A stretch of 64,000 nt of DNA from Kitasatospora sp. MMS16-BH015. Its GTDB lineage: Bacteria > Actinomycetota > Actinomycetes > Streptomycetales > Streptomycetaceae. The notes below the pieces were generated by a model. That model ran no database searches. It saw only the letters and a program-made list of their open reading frames with translations, and had not been told where the DNA came from. Shown here in pieces: positions 1-8,581 of the stretch (position 1 is its first letter; every line of letters begins with the position of its first letter). Position numbers and translations under genes: made by a program. The DNA is taken from assembly GCF_002943525.1 (NCBI RefSeq), contig NZ_CP025394.1, positions 4,154,001 to 4,218,000 of the forward strand. The letters run 5' to 3'.

Positions 1-396
1 GCGCGTGACCTTGGGCGCGATCAGGGCGTCGCCGGCGGCCACCACCCTGACGGCGGTGACGATGTCGTCCAGGGCCATGTCCTTGACCAGGAACCCGGCG
101 GCGCCGGCCCGCAGGGCGCTGTGCACGTTCTCGTCGTTGTCGAAGGTGGTCAGCACGAGCACCTGCGGCGCCCCGGTCTCGGCGGTGATCAGCCGGGTGG
201 CCTCGATCCCGTCCGTGCCGGGCATCCGGAGGTCCATCACGACCACGTCCGGCGCCAACTCCCGTGCCAGCCGGACGGCTTCGGCGCCGTCGGCGGCCTC
301 GCCGACCACCTCGATGTCCGGGATGTCGTTGATCACCATCACCAGACCGGCGCGGATCAACGGCTGGTCGTCGGCCAGGACGACACGGATCGGCAT
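1..396 (-). CDS. Response regulator receiver domain (NarL/LuxR type), 3' part missing
   Basis: The first 132 codons lie in the window and the gene runs off the left edge. Translation from ATG at 396 begins MPIRVVLADDQPLIRAGL, a receiver-domain start with the acidic DD pair. The phosphoacceptor Asp lies in VVMDLRMPG, the conserved Thr in VLTTF and the Lys in FLVKD. The stop of the kinase gene (397-399) abuts this ATG with no gap, so the two are translationally coupled. Partner-kinase type and receiver sequence imply a C-terminal LuxR-type HTH beyond the window (inferred). It should be the DNA-binding output of the kinase that follows and may control the divergent ABC transporter. Confidence 0.93.
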   Translation of the reverse strand, partial: MPIRVVLADDQPLIRAGLVMVINDIPDIEVVGEAADGAEAVRLARELAPDVVVMDLRMPGTDGIEATRLITAETGAPQVLVLTTFDNDENVHSALRAGAAGFLVKDMALDDIVTAVRVVAAGDALIAPKVTR

Positions 397-1674
397 TCAG
401 ACCTCCGTCGGTAGCGGCAGCCGGGCGGCCACCCGGTAGCCCCCCTCGGGGCGCGGTCCGGCCGCGAACTCGCCGTGCAGCAGCTCCACCCGGTCACGCA
501 TCCCCGCGACACCGTAACCGGTGCCGCTGCCCTTGCCGTGCCCGGCCCCGCTGTTGACGATCACCACCGACAGGCCGTCGGCCGCGTACTCCACCGTGAC
601 CCGGCACTGCCGCGCGGCCGAGTGCTTGACCACGTTGGTGACGGACTCCTGGATCAGGCGGAAGGCGGCGAGGTCCACCTCCGGCGGCAGCGGCCGCCGC
701 TCGCCGTGCCACTGCACGTCCACCCGCACGCCGGCCTCCCCGACGTTCGCCACCAGCCCCGCCAACTCCGCCAACCCGGCCGGTGGAGCGGCCGGTTCGG
801 CCGCGTGCAGGGCACCGAGCATCCGCCGCAGCCCGGCCAGCGTCTCCCGGCTGGTCGACTCGATCGCGCCGAGGGCCCGGCGGGCCGCCTCCGGCTGGGT
901 CTCGATCACCCGTTTCGCGGCCCCGGACTGGAAGGCCACCACGCCGATGCTGTGCGCCACCATGTCGTGCAACTCCCGGGCGATCCGCAGCCGTTCGGCC
1001 GTCACCGCCTGCTCCGCCGCCCGATCGCGCAACTCCCTTGCGTGCCGGTGCTCCTGGCGCCGCGCGTCGCCGAGCACCCAGGCCACCGCGACCATCATCA
1101 GCACCACCGCCTCCACCGAGGTGCCCACCCGCAGACCCAGCGCCACCCGCACCCCCAGGTACCCGAACAGCCCGAGCAGGCTGACCCCGACCGCGCCGAG
1201 CGAGACCCGGCGCGGCACCGCCGCCGCGACGGTGCCGAGCGCCACGCAGACCGGCAGGTACTGCTCCGGCGCGACGCTGGTGGTGTGGAACGGCCCGTTG
1301 GTGAGCACCAGCGCGGAGGCCGTCAGCGCGGCAACCGACCCCAGTGCGGCCCCCTTCGCCGGTGGCGCCTCGGCAGCCGGTACCGCCTCGGCAGCCGGCG
1401 CGGCCCTGACCGTCGCCGGCGCGGCCTTGACCAGGGCCAGCAGCACGCAGCCCGCGGCGGCCAGCGCCATCGCGAACAGCAGCATGGCCCACTCGCGGGG
1501 CATCATGGAGAACGGTGCGATCTGGTCGCTCTTCTGCCCCCAGGGCCTCAACCCCTCACCGGGCCAACGGATCTGGACCAGGAAGGAGTAGAGCGTGGAG
1601 AGGCACCAGGCGAGCGCCGTCCAGCCGGCGGGCGGGACGCGCCGCAGCGGCGCCGGAGACGGGGTGGCTGACAT
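397..1674 (-). CDS. Two-component sensor histidine kinase (HisKA_3/NarX-like)
   Basis: A 425-residue membrane kinase. Roughly six hydrophobic segments occupy residues 15-205. A dimerisation/phosphoacceptor helix follows with IARELHDMVAHS, in which His236 is the expected phosphorylated residue. The C-terminal HATPase_c domain has a readable G-box (GYGVAGMRDRVELL). This is the usual build of actinobacterial kinases paired with NarL-type regulators. The ATG at 1674 has no strong ribosome binding site, so the start could be slightly off. It is co-transcribed with the response regulator and divergent from an ABC exporter across 135 bp, an arrangement common for kinases that sense compounds handled by the neighbouring transporter (inference). 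Confidence 0.92.
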   Translation of the reverse strand: MSATPSPAPLRRVPPAGWTALAWCLSTLYSFLVQIRWPGEGLRPWGQKSDQIAPFSMMPREWAMLLFAMALAAAGCVLLALVKAAPATVRAAPAAEAVPAAEAPPAKGAALGSVAALTASALVLTNGPFHTTSVAPEQYLPVCVALGTVAAAVPRRVSLGAVGVSLLGLFGYLGVRVALGLRVGTSVEAVVLMMVAVAWVLGDARRQEHRHARELRDRAAEQAVTAERLRIARELHDMVAHSIGVVAFQSGAAKRVIETQPEAARRALGAIESTSRETLAGLRRMLGALHAAEPAAPPAGLAELAGLVANVGEAGVRVDVQWHGERRPLPPEVDLAAFRLIQESVTNVVKHSAARQCRVTVEYAADGLSVVIVNSGAGHGKGSGTGYGVAGMRDRVELLHGEFAAGPRPEGGYRVAARLPLPTEV

Positions 1675-1809
1675 GCGGCGATCGTAACCAGCCGCTCCCC
1701 CCGGGCGAATCGGCCCACGGTCCTACACCCGTGGGCGACATCCGTGCCCGCCCGGCTGTGGACCGGGCTCCGATGCCGGTGGGCCCAGCCGGGCGGCACC
1801 GTACTCCCC

Positions 1810-2577
1810 ATGACGAAACGGCCCACCCCCCTGCAGGCTCCGAGCTCGGAGCCGACCCGGCACGACCACCACGGCGAACCCGTGGTCCGACTCACCGACG
1901 TGCGCAAGGACTTCGGCGACCACGCGGCGCTGGACGGCGTCTCACTGGAGGTCCACGCGGGCGAATCGGTGGCCGTGATGGGGCCCTCCGGCTCCGGGAA
2001 GTCGACGCTGCTGAACCTGGTGGCCGGGCTCGACCGGCCGAGCGCCGGGTCGGTGGTGGTCGGCGGGCAGCGGCTGGACGGGCTGAACGAGAAGGGCCTC
2101 GCGCTGTTCCGGCGCCACCGGATCGGCATGGTCTTCCAGTTCTTCAACCTGCTCGACGACCTGCCGGCCCTGGACAACATCGCCCTGGCCGGGCAGTTGA
2201 CCGGCCGGCGGACCAAGGCCGCCCGGGCCCGGGCCCTGGAGCTGATGGGCGAGCTCGGGATCGCCGACCGCAAGGACGTGCACCCGGCCGCACTCTCCGG
2301 CGGCGAGCGCCAACGCGTCGCCATCGCAAGAGCGTTGATGAACGAGCCCGCCCTGCTGCTGGCCGACGAGCCGACCGGCGCGCTGGACAGCCGCTCCGGC
2401 GAGCAGGTCATGCGGCTGCTCACCGACCTGAACCGGCTCGGCCAGACCCTGCTCCTGGTCACCCACGACCCGAGGCTCGCCGAGCAGTGCGCCCGGCGGG
2501 TCGTCGAGGTCGCCGACGGCCGGATCGCCCGGGACCGCAGTACCGCTGCCACCCACGGCACGGCGGTGACCCGGTGA
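1810..2577 (+). CDS. ABC transporter ATP-binding protein (MacB/LolD-like)
   Basis: A 255-residue ATPase. Walker A is GPSGSGKST, the Q-loop FQFFNLL, the signature LSGGERQRVAIARAL, and Walker B LLLADEPTG followed by the H-loop TH. The length and signature match the ATPases that pair with FtsX-like permeases. The ATG at 1810 gives MTKRPTP; an in-frame ATG at 1744 would add 22 residues with no family resemblance. The stop overlaps the GTG start of the permease (GTGA at 2574-2577), so the two are translated together. It powers the downstream permease, probably in export or extraction of a lipid, peptide or antibiotic from the membrane. It is divergent from the kinase. Confidence 0.92.
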   Translation: MTKRPTPLQAPSSEPTRHDHHGEPVVRLTDVRKDFGDHAALDGVSLEVHAGESVAVMGPSGSGKSTLLNLVAGLDRPSAGSVVVGGQRLDGLNEKGLALFRRHRIGMVFQFFNLLDDLPALDNIALAGQLTGRRTKAARARALELMGELGIADRKDVHPAALSGGERQRVAIARALMNEPALLLADEPTGALDSRSGEQVMRLLTDLNRLGQTLLLVTHDPRLAEQCARRVVEVADGRIARDRSTAATHGTAVTR

Positions 2578-4907
2578 GCGCCGTCCGGCGGGCCGCCGGT
2601 GCGGCGGTGCGGCGACGGCGGCTGCAGACCTTCGTACTCGGCCTGGTGGTCCTGGTCTCCAGCGCGATGGCCGTGGCCACCCTGGGTCTGCTGGCCGCCA
2701 TGTCGGGGCCCTTCGACCAGGCTTACGACGCCGCCCACGGGCCGCACGTGGTCGCCGAGTTCGACCCCGCCAAGGCCACCCCGGACCAGCTGACCGCCGC
2801 CGCCAAGGCGCCCGAGGTGACGGCCTTCGCGGGCCCGTACCCCGAGACCGTCCTGCACTCGCCCACCCTGACCGGTGCGCACCCCCTCGGCCTGAACGGC
2901 TCGCTCACGGTGGTCGGCCGCGACCGGCCGGACACCCCGGTCGACACCCTCCGGCTCTCGGCCGGGCGGTGGCCGAGCGGCCCGGGCGAGATCGTGCTGG
3001 ACGTGCCCGGCCGGCTGGGCGTCGACCTCTTCGACACCGAGCGACACGTCACCGCGCCCGGCGGCATCGACCTCAAGGTGGTCGGCTACACCAGCTCGGC
3101 CGGGCAGTCCGCCGGCGGCTGGGTCACCCCTGGCCAGGCCAGGGCCCTGCACGCGGACTCCACCCAGATGCTCTACCGCTTCCGACACGCCTCCTCCGAA
3201 GCCGAGTTGAAGAGCGGCCTGCGCGCCGCCACCGAAGGCCGGCCCGCCGGGGCGCTGACCGGCACCGCCTCCTACCTCGCACTCAAGGCCAACCTCGCCA
3301 AGGGGCCCGGCACGTACGTGCCCTTCCTCACCGTCTTCGGCCTGCTCGGCCTGGTGGTCTCCGTCCTGATCGTCGGCAACGTGGTCAGCGGCGCCGTGGT
3401 GGCCGGCTTCCGGCACATCGGCATCCTCAAGTCCCTCGGCTTCACCCCGCACCAGGTGACCGCCGTCTACCTGGCCATGGTCACCGCTCCGGCGGCCGTC
3501 GGCTGCGTGCTGGGCACCGCGCTCGGCGGGGTCGTCGGCGGCCGGCTGGCGCGGCAGGCGTTCTGGGGCATCTCCGGCGCCGACCTGGTCCGCGACTCGG
3601 CCGGTGTGCCCGGCTGGGTCTACCCGGTGGTGCTGCTCGGGATGCCGCTGCTGGTCGCGGTCTCGGCCCTGCTCCCCGCCCTGCGGGCCCGCCGCCTCCC
3701 GGCCGCCGTGGCGATCAGCGCGGGCAGCACCCAGCAGACCGGCCGGGCGCTCACCGTCCAACGCCGGCTGGGTGGTTCGGCCCTGCCGCGTCCGGTGAGC
3801 CTCGGCCTGGGCTGGCCGTTCACCCGGCCGGGCCGGACGGCGCTGACCCTCTCCACGGTGGTACTCGGCGTCACGACCGTGACCATGGCCCTCGGCCTCT
3901 CGGCCTCCGTCATCACGTACGGCCAGTCCCAGCAGCAGGCCGACACGATCCAGGTGCAGGCACAGGTCGCCGACCCGGGCTTCGACCCGGTCGCCGCCCA
4001 GCACACCGACGCCCAACTGACCGCACTGATCCGCCGGTTGCCCGGTACCGAGCACGTCCTGCTGGAAGCGCCGTTGGAGACCCGGACGACCGGCTCCTCG
4101 GGCACCGTCCGGGTCGGGATCCAGCAGGGCGACACCGCCAACCTGCACGCCGACCTGGTCCGGGGTCGCTGGCCCAGCGGGCCGGGCGAGATCGCGGTCT
4201 CCTCCGAGTACTGGCACCAGCACCAGGCCGCCCTGGGGCAGACCCTGACCCTGGTGGACGCCGCCGGGCAGCCGGCCCAGGAAACCATCGTCGGTGAATC
4301 CTCCGGGGGCTGGGACGTGACCAGCGTCGAATGGGACCGGTTCGTCCGGCTCAGCCCGGGCCACCGCGCGATGACCTTCTCGATCCAACTCGCCAACGGC
4401 ACCGACCCGGTGGCCTACGCAGCCAAGGTCTCCGCCCTCGACCCCGGCCTGCACGCCACGGTCAACGGCGGCGCGGACACCCTGCAGAAGGTCATCATCA
4501 GCGTGGTCTCCACGCTCACCCTGATGCTGATCGTCGTCTCGGCGCTCGGCGTGCTCAACACCGCCGTGCTCACCACCCGCGAACGCCGCCGCGACCTCGG
4601 CATGCTCAAGTCCGTCGGCATGACACCCCGCCAGCTCCTCGCCATGGTGATCACCTCCACCACCGCCCTCGGCGCCCTCGGCGGCCTGCTCGGCGTCCCC
4701 CTCGGCGTGCTGACCCACCGCCTGATCATCCCGATCACCGGCCGCAGCACCGGAGTCGACCTCCCCGCCTCCCTCCTGCACGTCTGGCACTGGCCCCTCC
4801 TCCTGCTGCTCACCCTGAGCGGCGCCGCCATTGCCGCCCTGGGCGCCTACCTCCCGGCCCGCAGCGCGGCCCGCGCACCGGTCGCGGCGGTGCTACGGAC
4901 GGAGTGA
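2574..4907 (+). CDS. FtsX-like ABC transporter permease
   Basis: A 777-residue protein starting at the GTG that overlaps the ATPase stop (VSAVRRAAGAAVRRR). It has the duplicated FtsX layout: an N-terminal TM helix (about residues 20-42), a large extracytoplasmic region, a three-helix FtsX block (about 250-380), a second leading helix near 420, a second extracytoplasmic part, and a final three-helix block (about 640-775). The repeated KSLGFTPHQV / KSVGMTPRQL motifs are the coupling regions of each half. This is the architecture of actinobacterial exporters thought to work without a separate substrate-binding protein. The substrate cannot be read from the sequence. Confidence 0.9.
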   Translation: MSAVRRAAGAAVRRRRLQTFVLGLVVLVSSAMAVATLGLLAAMSGPFDQAYDAAHGPHVVAEFDPAKATPDQLTAAAKAPEVTAFAGPYPETVLHSPTLTGAHPLGLNGSLTVVGRDRPDTPVDTLRLSAGRWPSGPGEIVLDVPGRLGVDLFDTERHVTAPGGIDLKVVGYTSSAGQSAGGWVTPGQARALHADSTQMLYRFRHASSEAELKSGLRAATEGRPAGALTGTASYLALKANLAKGPGTYVPFLTVFGLLGLVVSVLIVGNVVSGAVVAGFRHIGILKSLGFTPHQVTAVYLAMVTAPAAVGCVLGTALGGVVGGRLARQAFWGISGADLVRDSAGVPGWVYPVVLLGMPLLVAVSALLPALRARRLPAAVAISAGSTQQTGRALTVQRRLGGSALPRPVSLGLGWPFTRPGRTALTLSTVVLGVTTVTMALGLSASVITYGQSQQQADTIQVQAQVADPGFDPVAAQHTDAQLTALIRRLPGTEHVLLEAPLETRTTGSSGTVRVGIQQGDTANLHADLVRGRWPSGPGEIAVSSEYWHQHQAALGQTLTLVDAAGQPAQETIVGESSGGWDVTSVEWDRFVRLSPGHRAMTFSIQLANGTDPVAYAAKVSALDPGLHATVNGGADTLQKVIISVVSTLTLMLIVVSALGVLNTAVLTTRERRRDLGMLKSVGMTPRQLLAMVITSTTALGALGGLLGVPLGVLTHRLIIPITGRSTGVDLPASLLHVWHWPLLLLLTLSGAAIAALGAYLPARSAARAPVAAVLRTE

Positions 4908-4974
4908 GCCGGGCAGTGAGCCGGGCACGGCCGTACTGCGGGCGGAGTGGCCCAGCCCCTGGATTTCCGGATCC

Positions 4975-5811
4975 CTAGAGCAGGGCGAGCCGCTCCGCCG
5001 TCGGCGAGCCCGGGGTGACGGTGTAGGCCACCAGCAACTGGTCCGGATCAGCCGGCAGTTGGAGTGTCTCGTAGCCGAACTCCAGCTCGCCGACCGCCGG
5101 GTGGACCATCCGCTTCAGGCCGTAGGTCTTCTCCTTGACCTGGTGGTCGGCCCAGAGCCGGCGGAAGTCCGTGCTCTTCAGCGAGAGTTCCCCGACCAGG
5201 GCGGCGAGGGCCGGGTCCTCCGGATGGCGACCCGCGTCCAGACGCAGGTGGGCGACGGTCTCGGCGGCGATGGCGGGCCAGTCCGGGTAGACGGTGGGCG
5301 CGGCGGGGTCGAGGAAGACCTGGCGGGCCTGGTTGAGTTCGGCCGGGGCCTTGGCGGCGAAGCCGGCCACGGCGTCGGCGAGCCGGTTCCAGGCGAGCAC
5401 GTCCATCCGGCGGCCGAGCACGAAGGCCGGGGCCGCGGTCATCGAGTCGAGCAGCAGCCGCAGACCCGGACGGACGGTCTGCCCACCGCGTCCGCCGGTG
5501 CGCCCGGCAGCCGGACGGGCCGCCCCCGAACCCCCGCTGCCCGCCGGGCGGATGAGCGAGCGCAGGTGCTCCTGCTCGGTGTCGGTGAGCTGCAGCACCC
5601 GGCAGACCGCCGTCAGGACGGACTCGGAGACGTTCCGGCCCCGGCCCTGTTCGAGACGGATGTAGTAGTCGACGCTGACCCCGGCGAGTTGGGCCACCTC
5701 CTCGCGGCGCAGCCCCGGCACCCGGCGGCGCCCGTACGGCGGCAGGCCCACGTCCTCCGGGCGGATCCGGGCGCGTCGGGTCTGGAGGAAGCCGCTCAGG
5801 TCGTTGTCCAC
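4975..5811 (-). CDS. XRE-family transcriptional regulator, MmyB-like
   Basis: 278 residues. The N-terminal part (about 1-75) is an XRE helix-turn-helix with the family hallmark RRVPGLRREEVAQLAGVS and the DYYIRLEQGR recognition region. The C-terminal about 180 residues form the MmyB-like ligand-binding domain (LAWNRLADAV, FRRLWADHQV). MmyB regulators often sit divergent from the enzyme they control. Here the divergent partner is the SDR at 5964, across 152 bp containing an inverted CCTGG/CCAGG element. A second, separately diverged member of the family lies at 8582. The ligand is unknown; family members may bind fatty acids (family knowledge). Confidence 0.92.
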   Translation of the reverse strand: MDNDLSGFLQTRRARIRPEDVGLPPYGRRRVPGLRREEVAQLAGVSVDYYIRLEQGRGRNVSESVLTAVCRVLQLTDTEQEHLRSLIRPAGSGGSGAARPAAGRTGGRGGQTVRPGLRLLLDSMTAAPAFVLGRRMDVLAWNRLADAVAGFAAKAPAELNQARQVFLDPAAPTVYPDWPAIAAETVAHLRLDAGRHPEDPALAALVGELSLKSTDFRRLWADHQVKEKTYGLKRMVHPAVGELEFGYETLQLPADPDQLLVAYTVTPGSPTAERLALL

Positions 5812-5843
5812 CCTCCGAGCCTACGGCCGGTCCCGGCGCGGAT

Positions 5844-5880
5844 CCTGGTACTGGCAGACCCAGGAACGGCGCAGCCCTGG
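5844..5880. promoter_or_regulatory. Candidate operator in the XRE/SDR divergent region
   Basis: CCTGG at 5844-5848 and CCAGG at 5860-5864 form an inverted pair, followed by GCCCTGGG at 5873-5880, all in the short divergent region of an MmyB-type regulator. The paralogous regulator at 8582-9430 has two CCAGG copies in its own divergent region (9464-9468 and 9480-9484). Common binding is inferred from this resemblance. Confidence 0.35.
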
Positions 5881-5963
5881 GTGTCCGCTCCGGCCCCACG
5901 CAGAGTTGACCCGCCACCGGCCGCACCGGCCGCCGGCCCCGACTCACCGCAGGAGAAGCAGAG

Positions 5964-6725
5964 ATGAGCTACGCCACCCTCGCCGGCCGTACCGCCGTGG
6001 TCACCGGAGCCGCCAGCGGCATGGGTGCGGCCACCGCCCGGCTGTTCGCCGCGCAGGGCGCCCGGGTCGCCCTGCTGGCCCGACGGGCCGACCGGCTGGC
6101 CGAGTTGGCCGCGAAGATCAGCGCGGACGGCGGCCAGGCCCTGGCCGTCCCGGTGGACGTCACCGACCAGGCCTCGGTGAACGCGGCAACCATGGCGGTC
6201 CACCAGGCGTACGGACTGGTCGACCTGGTGGTGAACAACGCCGGGGTGATGCTGCCGAATCCGGTGGCGGCCGGCCGGATCGACGAGTGGACGCGGATGG
6301 TGGACACCAACCTCACCGGCGCGCTGCGGATCGCCCGCGCCTTCACCGCCGACCTGCTCGGTGCCGCCGCCGAGGGCCGCACCGCCGACCTGGTCAACGT
6401 CTCCTCGATCGGCGCCCACGTGGCGTTCCCCAACTACGCGGTGTACGGGGCGACCAAGGCCGCGCTCACCCAGCTCTCGGCGGGGCTGCGCACCGAGCTC
6501 GGCCCGCGCGACGTCCGGGTGACCAACATCGAACCCGGTCTGACCGCAACGGAGTTGGGCGACCACCTGGACAACCCCGCACTGGCGGAGCAGCTTCAAG
6601 GCATGCACGAGGCGATCGGCGCGCTGAGCGCCGAGGAGATCGCCGACCTGATCGGCTTCGTGACCAGCCGCCCGGCCCACCTCAACCTCAGCCAGGTGGT
6701 CGTCCTGCCGACCCGCCAGGCCTGA
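5964..6725 (+). CDS. SDR family NAD(P)-dependent oxidoreductase
   Basis: 253 residues, the classic short-chain dehydrogenase length. The cofactor motif is TGAASGMG, followed by NNAG, the catalytic Ser in VSSIGAH and the YxxxK pair in YAVYGATKAAL. The start is supported by AGGAG ten bases upstream. The late motif IEPGLTATELGDHL is typical of YdfG/clavulanate-dehydrogenase-like SDRs. It is divergent from the MmyB-type regulator and probably its target. The substrate is unknown; a reductase of a small carbonyl compound is the default reading. Confidence 0.92.
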   Translation: MSYATLAGRTAVVTGAASGMGAATARLFAAQGARVALLARRADRLAELAAKISADGGQALAVPVDVTDQASVNAATMAVHQAYGLVDLVVNNAGVMLPNPVAAGRIDEWTRMVDTNLTGALRIARAFTADLLGAAAEGRTADLVNVSSIGAHVAFPNYAVYGATKAALTQLSAGLRTELGPRDVRVTNIEPGLTATELGDHLDNPALAEQLQGMHEAIGALSAEEIADLIGFVTSRPAHLNLSQVVVLPTRQA

Positions 6726-6831
6726 GAGCGCCGGCCTGAGCGCGCAGGCCTGCGGACTCGAGCCTGCGGGCTATCTTGATCACCGTGTCCCGCGTTCCCG
6801 CACGTTCCCGAACAGAAGGAGTGACCCGGCG

Positions 6832-7647
6832 ATGGCCGAGACCCTGACCACCGGCAAGGCGGAGCTGGTCGACCAGGCCCACCGCAGGATGCGGACCGCA
6901 CTGCCGGACCACGGCTTCACCCTCCGCCAGCAGCTCGCGCTCACCTGCCGGATCCTCTTCGACGCGGGCCACGACTCCGGCCTGGCCGGCCAGATCACCG
7001 CCCGGGCGGAGCGGCCCGGCACCTACTACACCCAGCAGCTCGGCCTCGGCTTCGACGAGATCACCGAGGACAACCTGCTGCTGGTGGACGAGGACCTCAA
7101 CGTCCTGGAGGGCGAGGGGATGGCCAACCCGGCCAACCGCTTCCACAGTTGGGTGTACCGGGCGCGGCCGGACGTGAACTGCCTCATCCACACCCACCCC
7201 CGGCACGTCTCGGCGCTGTCGATGCTGGAGACGCCGCTGGTCGTCTCGCACATGGACCTCTGCCCGCTGTACGAGGACTGCGCCTTCCTGCCGCAGTGGC
7301 CGGGCATCCCGGTCGGCAACGAGGAGGGCGAGCTCATCGCGGCCGCGCTCGGCGACAAGCGGGCCCTCCTGCTCGCCCACCACGGTCAGTTGGTGGCCAC
7401 CGCGAGCGTCGAGGAGTCCTGCGTGCTGGCCGTGCTGGTCGAACGGGCCGCCGAACTCCAACTGCTGGCCTCCGCCGCCGGACCGATCCGTCCGATCCCC
7501 GCCCCGCTCGCCCGCGAGGCGCACGACTGGACCTCCACCCCGACCCGCAGCCGGGCCACCTTCGCCTACTACGCCCGCCGCGCGCTGCGGGCCGGCCATG
7601 GCGACGCACTCTCCGCAGCGACGGCCGCGGACGGCCACGGACGGTGA
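6832..7647 (+). CDS. Class II aldolase/adducin family protein
   Basis: 271 residues with an AAGGAG ribosome binding site. Metal ligands of class II aldolases appear as IHTHPRH (two His) and a late His in LLLAHHGQL, with the acidic residue in YEDCAFL. The N-terminal block SGLAGQITAR corresponds to the substrate-phosphate loop; family members usually read GNxSxR there, so the variation GQITAR suggests a non-phosphorylated or unusual substrate. Known relatives include fuculose-phosphate aldolase and decarboxylating or dehydrating enzymes. It stands alone between the SDR and the MerR regulator, with 106 bp upstream as its own promoter region. Confidence 0.88.
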   Translation: MAETLTTGKAELVDQAHRRMRTALPDHGFTLRQQLALTCRILFDAGHDSGLAGQITARAERPGTYYTQQLGLGFDEITEDNLLLVDEDLNVLEGEGMANPANRFHSWVYRARPDVNCLIHTHPRHVSALSMLETPLVVSHMDLCPLYEDCAFLPQWPGIPVGNEEGELIAAALGDKRALLLAHHGQLVATASVEESCVLAVLVERAAELQLLASAAGPIRPIPAPLAREAHDWTSTPTRSRATFAYYARRALRAGHGDALSAATAADGHGR

Positions 7648-7693
7648 CCGACCCCCGTCCGGCCCGGATCACCGACTCACCGGTCGGCTCGGC

Positions 7694-7729
7694 TTGCGCT
7701 TTCCGCTACGTCAACTCCTACCGTCGTAG
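7694..7729 (+). promoter_or_regulatory. MerR-type promoter with 19-bp spacer
   Basis: TTGCGC (7694-7699) and TACCGT (7719-7724) are separated by 19 bp, the long spacer typical of promoters untwisted by MerR-family activators. The spacer carries CTACG (7706-7710), matched by an inverted CGTAG at 7725-7729. It lies 40 bp before the MerR gene, consistent with self-activation as at tipA. Confidence 0.45.
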
Positions 7730-7768
7730 TCGGGCCGGAGGGACCGGCCCGGCGACGGGAGGCCGGCG

Positions 7769-8530
7769 ATGAGCTGGGCGATCGCGGAGGTGGCCCGGAT
7801 GTCCGGGGTCACCTCGCGCACCTTGCGGCACTACGACGAGATCGGGCTGCTGCCACCCGCCGGGATCGCGGCCAACGGGCACCGGTACTACGAGGAGGCG
7901 GACCTGCTGCGGCTGCAGCAGATCCTGCTGATGCGCGAACTGGGCCTGGGGCTGCGCGAGATCCAAGCCGTGCTGGACAGCCAGGTGGACCGGGTGGCGG
8001 TGCTCCGCGAGCACCACCAGCGGCTGCTCGGCGAACGGGACCGGCTGAGCACGCTGGTCCGCACGGTCGGCCGCACCATCGCCGAGCTCGAAGCAGCGGA
8101 AGGAAGGGACGAGACAGTGAGCATCAACCGGCCGGAGAACCTGTTCGAGGGCTTCGACTCCTCGACGGTGGACGAGGAGGCCCGGGAGCGCTGGCCGAAG
8201 CAGTGGGAGCAGTCCCGGCGCGCCGTCCAGGGCATGACCCCGGCGGAGATGGAGCAGTGGCAGCGCGAGGTGACCGCGCAGATGATCCGCCTGGCGGAGC
8301 ACATGGTGGCCGGGGTGCCGGTCGCCGACCCGGTGGTGCAGGCCGAGATCGAGACGCACTACCAGGGCATCTGCCGGTTCTGGACCCCGAACGCCTGCGC
8401 CTACCGAGGCCTCGGCCAGACCTACGTGGACGACCCGAGGTTCCGGGCCAACTACGACAAGATCGCCGAGGGCCTGGCCGAGTACCAGCGGGACGCGATG
8501 GCCGTCTACGCCGAGGCCCACCTGAGCTGA
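7769..8530 (+). CDS. MerR-family regulator with TipAS antibiotic-recognition domain (TipA-like)
   Basis: 253 residues. Residues 1-70 are the MerR winged helix (SGVTSRTLRHYDEIGLL) and 75-112 a coiled-coil dimerisation helix. From about residue 130 comes the TipAS domain, with ERWPKQWEQSRR, YQGICRFWTPNACAYRGLG and YVDDPRFRANYDKIAEGLAE. TipA proteins bind thiopeptides and other cyclic peptides covalently and activate multidrug responses (family knowledge). The family's ligand-binding Cys could be C in GICRFW or NACAYR. GGGAGG precedes the ATG, and an in-frame internal start at 8117 could yield the TipAS part alone. No efflux gene follows in this window. Confidence 0.93.
   Translation: MSWAIAEVARMSGVTSRTLRHYDEIGLLPPAGIAANGHRYYEEADLLRLQQILLMRELGLGLREIQAVLDSQVDRVAVLREHHQRLLGERDRLSTLVRTVGRTIAELEAAEGRDETVSINRPENLFEGFDSSTVDEEARERWPKQWEQSRRAVQGMTPAEMEQWQREVTAQMIRLAEHMVAGVPVADPVVQAEIETHYQGICRFWTPNACAYRGLGQTYVDDPRFRANYDKIAEGLAEYQRDAMAVYAEAHLS
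8100..8119 (+). promoter_or_regulatory. Internal ribosome binding site and GTG for a TipAS-only product
   Basis: Inside the MerR gene, AAGGAAGGGA (8100-8109) is followed seven bases later by an in-frame GTG (8117-8119, codon 117), exactly at the start of the TipAS domain. In S. lividans, tipA makes a short TipAS protein from an internal start that outnumbers full-length TipAL (established knowledge). This site would allow the same here. Confidence 0.55.
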
Positions 8531-8561
8531 GCCGGCCCCGCACAGGGGTCGGGGCCGGCTC
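8529..8561. terminator. Bidirectional terminator between the MerR and XRE genes
   Basis: A perfect 12-bp stem (GAGCCGGCCCCG, 8529-8540, with 8550-8561) and a 9-nt loop overlaps the MerR stop codon and lies between two convergent genes. No T-run follows, as is usual in streptomycetes. Confidence 0.7.
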
Positions 8562-8581
8562 GACCGTCGGTACCGCCCTAC

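Noticed and set aside
1548..4790. Long open frame on the minus strand opposite the ABC transporter genes
   Set aside because: It is a GC-rich shadow frame with Gly/Arg/Asp-rich low-complexity translation. The plus-strand genes have full family motifs.
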